Shown here piece after piece: positions 1-4,533 of a DNA stretch of 5,651 nt (positions within the stretch are counted from its first letter, which is position 1; each line of letters begins with the position of its first letter). The translations under genes and the position numbers were made by a program. The DNA is from DASRBA01 sp036559665 (GTDB lineage: Bacteria; Myxococcota; Myxococcia; Myxococcales; Myxococcaceae): contig DATBSS010000602.1 of NCBI GenBank assembly GCA_036559665.1, forward strand, positions 1 through 5,651. Reading direction: 5' to 3'. The notes below the pieces were generated by a model, which was given only the letters and a program-made list of their open reading frames with translations, was not told the DNA's origin and did no database searches.

Positions 1-1
1 C

Positions 2-1186
2 TCCATGGCCGGCCTCACCAGCCAGCCGTCGATCAACGCGCTGGTGTCGGCGCTGCGCGGGCACCCGCGCGAGGCGGGCCTCACCAACAAGGCGCTGCAG
101 CCGCTGGCCAACTACTGGGAGGACGTGCGGGAGATCTACAGCCCGTTCGAGAGCGGCCTGAAGAGCTCCACCAGCGAGGTCTACTACCACGAGATCCCGG
201 GCGGCCAGTACTCCAACCTCCGGCCGCAGGTGGCCGAGATGGGGCTGCTCCACCGCTGGAACGACGTGAAGGACTGCTTCGCGCTGGTGAACCTCCTGGT
301 GGGCGACATCCCCAAGGTGACGCCCTCCTCCAAGATGGTGGGCGACTTCGCCATCTTCCTGTTGAAGAACGACCTGGCGGTGAGGCGCGGCTCGCTGGAG
401 GAGGCGGCCGCGGCCACCATGGCGCTGCTGCTGGAGCGCGCGCCGCGGCTCGACTTCCCCTCCAGTGTGGTGGAGTACTTCCAGGGCAAGCTGGGGCACC
501 CGCCCTTCGGTTTCCCGGAGGACCTCCAGAAGGCGGTGCTCAAGGGCCTGCCGGTGGTGACGGGCCGGCCCTCGGCGTCGATGCCGCCGCTCGATCTCGA
601 GACAGCGGCGCGCGATCTCTCCGCGCGGTTCAACCGCAGGGTCGGCCGCGACGAGGCGGTGAGCCAGGCGCTGTACCCGCGGGTGATGGAGGAGTTCTGG
701 GAGGCGTTCGGGCGCTACGAGGACGTCTCCATCCTGGACTCGCCGACCTACTTCTACGGGCTGGTGGTGGGGCAGGAGATCTCGGTCGAGATGGAGCGCG
801 GCAAGACGCTCGTCGTCTCGCTGGAGGCGGTGGGCGAGCCGGACGCGGACGGGATGCGGACGGTGTACTTCACGCTCAACGGGCACGCGCGGCAGGTGGT
901 GGTGCGCGACCGCGCGCGCGCGTCCAGCCAGGTGTCGCGCCGCCGGGCCGAACCGGGCAACCTGTCGCACGTCGGCGCCTCCATGCCGGGGACGGTGATC
1001 GCGCTGCACCGCAAGCCGGGCGACCGCGTGGAGACCGGGACCCCGCTGCTCACGCTGGAGGCCATGAAGATGGAGACCGTGGTCCGCGCCCCCCGCGGTG
1101 GGGTGATCAAGGAGGTCGTCCCGTCCCTCCGCGGCTCGGTCCAGGCCGGCGACCTGCTGGTGCTCCTGGAGTCCCCGGCCGCCTGA
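2..1186 (+). CDS. pyc: Pyruvate carboxylase, C-terminal part (5' end outside window)
   Basis: This is the C-terminal third of a biotin-dependent pyruvate carboxylase, the cytoplasmic enzyme that makes oxaloacetate from pyruvate, bicarbonate and ATP to refill the TCA cycle. The frame is open to the left edge. The codon before the first ATG (position 5) is Ser, giving SMAGLTSQPS, which is the family's conserved sequence at the end of the carboxyltransferase barrel, so that ATG is internal and not a start. Numbering from it, residues about 24-240 are the conserved carboxylase (PYC/OADA) domain, with motifs such as YYHEIPGGQYSNL and PSSKMVGDFA. A linker rich in Arg follows, then a biotinyl domain (about 320-391) with the EAMKMET motif; the biotinylated Lys is at bases 1067-1069. 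About 394 residues are visible of roughly 1,150 usual for a single-chain enzyme. The carboxylated-lysine metal site and the biotin carboxylase domain would lie upstream. An OadA-type decarboxylase subunit is less likely, given the pyruvate-carboxylase-like sequence. Confidence 0.95.
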   Translation, partial: SMAGLTSQPSINALVSALRGHPREAGLTNKALQPLANYWEDVREIYSPFESGLKSSTSEVYYHEIPGGQYSNLRPQVAEMGLLHRWNDVKDCFALVNLLVGDIPKVTPSSKMVGDFAIFLLKNDLAVRRGSLEEAAAATMALLLERAPRLDFPSSVVEYFQGKLGHPPFGFPEDLQKAVLKGLPVVTGRPSASMPPLDLETAARDLSARFNRRVGRDEAVSQALYPRVMEEFWEAFGRYEDVSILDSPTYFYGLVVGQEISVEMERGKTLVVSLEAVGEPDADGMRTVYFTLNGHARQVVVRDRARASSQVSRRRAEPGNLSHVGASMPGTVIALHRKPGDRVETGTPLLTLEAMKMETVVRAPRGGVIKEVVPSLRGSVQAGDLLVLLESPAA

Positions 1187-1260
1187 AAATCGGAACGTAA
1201 AATCATCGACCAAACGTAAATTCAATTTCAGTGCAAATGCTGAAAATGCTTTTGCAAGAT
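1187..1260. promoter_or_regulatory. AT-rich intergenic island with short direct and inverted repeats
   Basis: Directly after the pyc stop the composition drops to AT-rich, in sharp contrast with its surroundings. It contains two copies of AACGTAAA (1194-1201 and 1213-1220, 19 bases apart), two copies of AAATGCT (1235-1241 and 1244-1250, 9 bases apart), and an inverted repeat TGCAAA (1232-1237) / TTTGCA (1251-1256) enclosing the second pair. It lies upstream of the gene starting at 1354. A promoter or operator region is the natural reading. There is no hairpin followed by a T-run, so it does not look like a classical pyc terminator. The function is inferred from position and composition only. 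Confidence 0.4.
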
Positions 1261-1283
1261 CGCCCGAAAAGAGTTGCTTGAAG

Positions 1284-1293
1284 GTCCCGATAA
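1284..1293 (+). promoter_or_regulatory. Candidate promoter motif GTCCCGATAA upstream of the HELGH gene
   Basis: The ten bases GTCCCGATAA lie 60 bases before the chosen start at 1354. The GATAAT overlapping its end resembles a -10 element. The identical 10-mer lies 35 bases before the start of the gene at 4534. No convincing -35 hexamer sits 16-18 bases upstream of GATAAT here, so the responsible sigma factor, or even a promoter role, is uncertain. If transcription begins just downstream, the alternative GTG at 1303 would have almost no leader, which favours the ATG at 1354. Confidence 0.3.
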
Positions 1294-1353
1294 TGGGCGT
1301 GGGTGGAACGGGGAGCTGGAGCCCTGTTCACACACCTCCTGGGGCACTTCTCA

Positions 1354-2715
1354 ATGGCGAATCGGATCGGCGGGCTTTCGGGTTTCTTGGGCGGCGTCGG
1401 ACCCTCCACCTTCGGCGGCACGGGCGCTGCCCGTCCCGTGGGGCAGGGGACCGGTGCTGGCGTCCCGAACCTCAACCCTTCGAAGAACCCCGCGCTGGCG
1501 GCGTACAGCGGCCGCGGCGGCGCGGCGGATGGCTTTGACGCGGCGCCTCGCGCGGCTCGCGGTCCGAACCTGACCGGCGGTGCGGCTCCGGCCCGCGCGC
1601 CGCAGCTCGCCGCGGCGGCTCCGGCGGCCCCGGCGGGTGGCGCCCAGGCTCCGGCCGGCGCGCAGAACCCCGCGGGTGGCGCCCAGGCTCCGGCGGGCGC
1701 GCAGGACCCGAACGCTCCGAAGGATCCGAACGCGGCGGCCCCGGCGACTCCGGAAGAGGCCACCAAGAACCTCTCCGAGGACCAGAAGAAGGCCTTGGAC
1801 CAGCAGCTCAAGGACCTCCAGAACCTGCCGAAGGACCAGCAGGAGAAGAAGCTGGAGGACCTGATCAAGCAGCTCCAGGCCACCGACCCGGAGCTGGCCA
1901 AGTACCTGGCGAAGATCCTCGAGAAGATGCGCCGCGGTGAGGACATCAGCGGCGACTTGGCCGGCCTGAGCAACGCGCTCAGCGGCGGCGGTGGCGGTGG
2001 CGCTCCGGCCGGTGGCGCTGCCCCGGCGGGTGGCGGCGCTCCGGCCGGCGGTGGCGGCGGCGGCGCTCCCGAGGGTGCCGGTGCGCCGCAGGGCGGTGGT
2101 GGTGGCGGCGGCGGCGGCGCGGAGGGCGCGGGTGGTGGCGGCGGCGGCGGTGGCGGCGGCGCGGATGGCGCGGGCGGTGCTCAGGGCGGCGGCGGCGGTG
2201 CTCCGGCCGGCGGCGCGCAGGGCGGCGGGGACGCGGGCCAGGCGGCGGGCCTGGAGAACGCGGTGCCCGGCACGGGCGCGGCGGCGGGCCTGCAGGTGGA
2301 TCCGCGGCTCCAGGGCGCGATCGATCAGATCGCGCGGGACCCGGAGGGCGCGAAGCTGCTCGAGGCGGCGAAGGCCCAGGGTCTGACGTCCATCACGGTG
2401 AATCCGGGCCTGAACCCGGGCGGCGGGGCGGGCACGCAGGGCGTGTTCAAGCCCGGGGCGAACGCCATCGAGATCGCGAACCCGAACAGCCCCGACCTGA
2501 TCCGCACGCTGGCCCACGAGCTGGGCCACGCGGCCACCAAGAATGACGGCGACTCCCAGACCGAGGAGAGCCTGGTCGACCAGATCGGCGAGCGCATCCA
2601 GCAGCGCCTGACCGGCCGCGGCAGCGGCTTCCACCTCGACCACGACGCCTACCGGAACCTGCCGGTGGACAACGGCGTCCGCGACTCGTTCCGCCGGATC
2701 GGCATCGCCGCGTAG
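1354..2715 (+). CDS. Polyglycine-rich protein with C-terminal HELGH zinc-metalloprotease-like domain
   Basis: This 453-residue protein is not one I recognise by name. Its N-terminus (MANRIGGLSGFLGG) is not a Sec signal peptide. In order: a Gly/Ala/Pro-rich region with the motif DGFDAAP (59-65); a 13-residue tandem repeat (94-106 and 107-119); a charged, probably helical segment rich in Lys, Gln, Glu and Leu (about 134-209); a glycine tract (about 210-298) broken by Ala-Pro and Gln; and a compact domain (about 300-453). The last domain carries LAHELGH, with zinc-ligand candidates H388 and H392 and catalytic Glu E389. E404/E405 in TEESLVDQ are possible third ligands. This layout resembles HExxH gluzincins such as M91-type effector proteases, but family membership is unproven. 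The ATG at 1354 is preferred over an in-frame GTG at 1303; its ribosome site is only GGGG at 1341-1344, 9 bases away. It may act outside the cell or in another cell, which is inference. Confidence 0.82.
   Translation: MANRIGGLSGFLGGVGPSTFGGTGAARPVGQGTGAGVPNLNPSKNPALAAYSGRGGAADGFDAAPRAARGPNLTGGAAPARAPQLAAAAPAAPAGGAQAPAGAQNPAGGAQAPAGAQDPNAPKDPNAAAPATPEEATKNLSEDQKKALDQQLKDLQNLPKDQQEKKLEDLIKQLQATDPELAKYLAKILEKMRRGEDISGDLAGLSNALSGGGGGGAPAGGAAPAGGGAPAGGGGGGAPEGAGAPQGGGGGGGGGAEGAGGGGGGGGGGADGAGGAQGGGGGAPAGGAQGGGDAGQAAGLENAVPGTGAAAGLQVDPRLQGAIDQIARDPEGAKLLEAAKAQGLTSITVNPGLNPGGGAGTQGVFKPGANAIEIANPNSPDLIRTLAHELGHAATKNDGDSQTEESLVDQIGERIQQRLTGRGSGFHLDHDAYRNLPVDNGVRDSFRRIGIAA
1633..1710 (+). repeat. 39-bp tandem repeat, two copies, inside the HELGH gene
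   Basis: Two adjacent 39-base units (1633-1671 and 1672-1710) differ at three positions by my reading. They encode AGGAQAPAGAQNP and AGGAQAPAGAQDP in frame. This is a recent in-frame duplication in a Pro/Ala/Gln-rich, presumably disordered region, so copy number could vary between strains. Confidence 0.85.
1981..2247 (+). repeat. Polyglycine low-complexity tract (GGC/GGT runs)
   Basis: About 270 bases consist mostly of GGC and GGT codons with interspersed GCG, GCT and CCG. They encode runs of up to about ten glycines broken by APAGG, EGAGAPQ and DGAGGAQ segments. It links the helical segment to the HELGH domain. Such tracts are prone to replication slippage and assembly error, so exact length should be treated with caution. 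The mixture of GGC and GGT codons means that the DNA is not a perfect simple repeat. Confidence 0.8.
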
Positions 2716-2748
2716 CCGGCGGGCGAGGCCAGCGCGCGGGCGAAGGCG

Positions 2749-2765
2749 CTACCGGCAGTCGGTAG
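2749..2765 (-). other. Small perfect inverted repeat over the 3' end of the PrcB-type gene
   Basis: CTACCG, then GCAGT, then CGGTAG forms a 6-base perfect stem with a 5-base loop, covering the last codons and stop of the minus-strand lipoprotein gene. The stop lies in the stem. No T-run follows on the minus strand, so it is at best a weak or factor-assisted transcript end between the two convergent genes. Chance occurrence is possible. Confidence 0.25.
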
Positions 2766-3297
2766 TCCTGGCGTTCTCGCTGAACTTGACCTCGCCGTCG
2801 TAGCGCGCGACGCGAGTCAGGGCCACCGGGGAGGTGATCGCGTCGGTCGTGACGCAGGAGACCCCCGGCGAGGTCTCCAGCACGGAGACGTAGAGCGCGT
2901 CCGACGCCAGCGCCGCCTCGGTCATGTCGATCCCGAAGCCGCCCCTGTTGCGTTCGCCCATGGCCGCCAGGATCACCATCTCGCTGGAGAAGTCGACGAT
3001 CGGCGGGCCGGACGCGCCCGGGTTCGGCTTCATCAGGGTCGCCCACGCGGAGGCCCAGGCTTGCTGGTCCCGGATGACGAGGCGGGCCGGCTCCTTGAAT
3101 CCGCTGTAGAAGTAGGTGTTGGTGAAGTCGGCGTTGCCGTTGGGGACCTGCACCTGCGTCCCGCCCACCGGTGCCATGGTCACTTCCTGGGCACCGCTGG
3201 GGATGTTGGGGTCGTGGAGGACGTCAGGGTCCTGGTTCGAGCAAGCAGTGACGGCGGCGACCAGGGCTACGGCGAGGATTGCTTTCACGTTCGTCAT
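2749..3297 (-). CDS. PrcB-type lipoprotein (protease complex subunit PrcB family)
   Basis: This 182-residue protein starts with a lipoprotein signal: Lys5, a hydrophobic stretch, then V-T-A-Cys19, so it should be lipidated and anchored in the cell envelope. The mature part has a polar linker to about residue 60. The rest matches my knowledge of the PrcB C-terminal domain: FKEPARLVIRDQQAW (68-81), VDFSSEMVI (101-109), GERNRGGFGIDM (114-125) and a final strand RYDGEVKFSE (165-174). PrcB is named for a lipoprotein of the Treponema dentilisin protease complex. Domain proteins of this type also occur alone, so a protease partner is not shown here. C148 and C181 could form a disulfide. The ATG at 3297 is chosen over an ATG at 3318 because GGGAG (3308-3312) sits 8 bases upstream and the signal peptide then begins properly. 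It converges with the HELGH gene, 33 bases away. Confidence 0.85.
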   Translation of the reverse strand: MTNVKAILAVALVAAVTACSNQDPDVLHDPNIPSGAQEVTMAPVGGTQVQVPNGNADFTNTYFYSGFKEPARLVIRDQQAWASAWATLMKPNPGASGPPIVDFSSEMVILAAMGERNRGGFGIDMTEAALASDALYVSVLETSPGVSCVTTDAITSPVALTRVARYDGEVKFSENARTTDCR

Positions 3298-3307
3298 CAG
3301 AAGATCT

Positions 3308-3312
3308 CCCAT
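3308..3312 (-). promoter_or_regulatory. Ribosome binding site deciding the PrcB-type gene start
   Basis: GGGAG on the minus strand lies 8 bases before the ATG at 3297. It falls inside the coding part of the longer reading that would start at 3318, and so favours the shorter protein. Confidence 0.6.
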
Positions 3313-3364
3313 GCGCATGATCCATTGCCATGGCCGTGCCGGCCAGAAGGCCTGATGGTCCCGC

Positions 3365-3383
3365 GGATTCCTTCGAGGATTCC
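3365..3383. repeat. Direct repeat GGATTCC x2 in the leader/promoter region of the PrcB-type gene
   Basis: GGATTCC occurs at 3365-3371 and 3377-3383, a 12-base period, in the 152-base gap between the amidohydrolase stop and the PrcB-type start. Just upstream on the minus strand, TATTCT (3399-3404) with TTGGCC (3420-3425) could be a -10/-35 pair, but the 15-base spacer is short and the -35 match is poor. The repeat could be a regulator site or chance. Confidence 0.3.
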
Positions 3384-3449
3384 AGGCTCCTACCCGTCAG
3401 AATACTGAGCCCTACAGGCGGCCAATGCATCCCGGCGGGCAGGGGAGGT

Positions 3450-4364
3450 TCACCGCCGCTGCACCTTCCGGCCCCGCTGCCAGACGCCGGCGATGTTCCG
3501 GGTGGCCTGAATATCCCTGGTGGGATCACCGTCGACCAGCACCAGGTCCGCCCACGCGCCCACCTCGATGGCGCCCAGCGAGCCGTCGGGCAGCAGCACC
3601 CGCCCCGGCACGTAGGTGGCCATCCGGATCGCCGCCGCCGGTGAGACCCCCAGCGCCACCAGCGCGGAAAGCTCCTCGTGGAGCGCGGCGCCGTGGAAGA
3701 GGCCGGGCAACCCGGAGTCGGTCCCCACCAGCACCACCGCCCCGCCGTCCACCAGCGACTTCACGTTGCGGCCGGCCAGCTCGCCGCGCTGGTGCATCTT
3801 CTCCACGAGGTCCTTCGGGGCGCGCGGGTAGCGGCCCAGGTCGCCCTTCTGCTCGAAGCCCTTCTCCGCCCCCGGGCGCATCAGCCGGCGCTCGAAGGGG
3901 TGAGCGGGAGCGGCCCCTCGAACATGCGGCCGATCACGTCGAACACCCGTAGCGTGGTCACCACCGGGATGTGCCGGAGCGCCAGCCTGCGCGCGCGGAT
4001 CCGCCACCGCCGGCGCCCAGGGGGCCTCGCCCTGCGAAAGCCCCAGGTGCACGTGCGCGTCGATGAAGCCCGGCAGCAGCGTGCGCCCCTCGCCGGGCAC
4101 CACGTCCTCGCCGGGCAGCGGCGGGATCTCCGGCGAGATCTCCCGGATCTGCCCCGCGCTCACCCGCACGTCCGAGGGGCCGGTCAGCATCCCCTCGCGC
4201 GCGTCGAACACCATCACGCCCTTGAAGAGGGTGGCGGGCGGCGCCGCCCGGCGCGCGGACCTCGGCTCCACCACCAGCGACGGCCAGGGCGCCGGACACG
4301 CCGAGCACAGCGCGACCGAGGCCATCACGGCCGGCAGGACCCCCCATCTCATCCGCCACTCCAT
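3450..4364 (-). pseudogene. Amidohydrolase-family lipoprotein gene, internally deleted and frameshifted
   Basis: The ends belong to the metal-dependent amidohydrolase (imidazolonepropionase-like) superfamily. From ATG 4364 there is a signal with lipobox-like LCSAC (Cys23); a beta-sandwich start with LFKGVMVFDAREG; then LLPGFIDAHVHLGLS, whose HxH (residues 104, 106) binds metal. Late motifs are also present: LVGTDSG (212-218), FHGAALHEELSALVALG and the C-terminal GAWADLVLVDGDP. The middle is wrong. After ADPRAQ (residues 121-126), about 30 residues read as unnatural sequence, while the neighbouring frame reads RLALRHIPVVTTLRVFD, typical of a late barrel strand. The strands carrying GVTTVRD-type sequence, the Lys ligand and the His ligands are absent. 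The product is about 304 residues, against roughly 430-480 expected. ATG 4352 (GGAG 6 bases upstream) is an equally good start. I infer a decaying gene; sequencing error could explain the frame changes but not the missing core. Confidence 0.7.
3898..3996 (-). other. Frameshifted segment within the amidohydrolase gene
   Basis: Between the CG-repeat at about 3989-3997 and the GGGG run at 3897-3900 (CCCC on the coding strand), the family-like sequence lies in a different frame from both flanks. It reads RLALRHIPVVTTLRVFD, then VIGRMFEGPLPLTP, and should continue into FERRLMRP of the original frame. One extra base (or two lost) at the first site and one lost C at the second would explain it. Both frames stay open because of the high GC content, so the reading frame hides the damage. 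Confidence 0.65.
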
Positions 4365-4390
4365 TGCTGCCGCACCCCTCCGCTGGGTGG

Positions 4391-4410
4391 CCAAATCAAT
4401 TTACATTCGG
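4391..4410. promoter_or_regulatory. AT-rich patch in the divergent intergenic region
   Basis: About 20 bases centred on TCAATTTACATT are AT-rich within a GC-rich region, just upstream of the amidohydrolase start on the minus strand. The TCAATTT within it also occurs in the AT-rich island before the HELGH gene (1222-1228). It probably belongs to the promoter of the amidohydrolase gene, of the gene at 4534, or both. No clean -35/-10 pair was identified. Confidence 0.3.
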
Positions 4411-4435
4411 ACCGGGTCGACCCCCTGGATGGCGA

Positions 4436-4506
4436 GGCGTCCCGCGCTAATGCCCTGAGACGAGAGGCCTGCAACCGGTGGGGCGGGCGTCCCGATAACA
4501 CCCTGA
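4436..4506 (+). repeat. Direct repeat GGCGTCCCG...CCCTGA, two copies 50 bp apart
   Basis: GGCGTCCCG occurs at 4436-4444 and 4486-4494. Each copy is followed by a short TAA-containing spacer and CCCTGA (4453-4458 and 4501-4506). Both copies lie upstream of the gene that starts at 4534. A regulator binding as spaced dimers, or duplicated promoter elements, would give such a pattern. The second copy contains the GTCCCGATAA shared with the HELGH gene's upstream region. Confidence 0.5.
4489..4498 (+). promoter_or_regulatory. Candidate promoter motif GTCCCGATAA upstream of the P-domain gene
   Basis: This is identical to the motif at 1284-1293 and lies 35 bases before the GTG start. The distance is suitable for a core promoter with a short leader. 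The sigma factor or regulator is unknown. Confidence 0.3.
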
Positions 4507-4523
4507 ATTCGCGCCCCTCCCCC

Positions 4524-4528
4524 AGGAG
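4524..4528 (+). promoter_or_regulatory. Ribosome binding site AGGAG for the GTG-started P-domain gene
   Basis: AGGAG lies 5 bases before the GTG at 4534. This strong site decides the start of a gene that has no nearby ATG in its frame. Confidence 0.75.
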
Positions 4529-4533
4529 CTCCC

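Noticed and set aside
1241..1256. Possible sigma-54 promoter (TG, ten bases, then TTGCA)
   Set aside because: The -12 half (TTGCA) is present, but the essential GG at -24 is TGAA here, so the key contact is missing.
1303..1353. N-terminal extension of the HELGH gene from GTG 1303
   Set aside because: The nearest purine-rich site is too far upstream (about 19 bases), and the candidate promoter motif would sit almost on the start. The ATG at 1354 is the simpler choice.
1351..2643. A 430-codon open frame on the minus strand opposite the HELGH gene
   Set aside because: It is rich in Arg, Ala and Leu with no domain-like sequence. It mirrors the Gly/Ala-rich codons of the plus-strand gene and is an expected artefact of high GC content.
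2716..2748. Strong bidirectional terminator between the convergent genes
   Set aside because: The 33-base gap has no long hairpin with T-runs on either strand; only the small stem at 2749-2765 was found.
4365..4394. Amidohydrolase start at TTG 4394
   Set aside because: It would place an extra ten residues before the lipoprotein signal and lacks a suitable ribosome site. ATG 4364 or 4352 gives a normal signal peptide.
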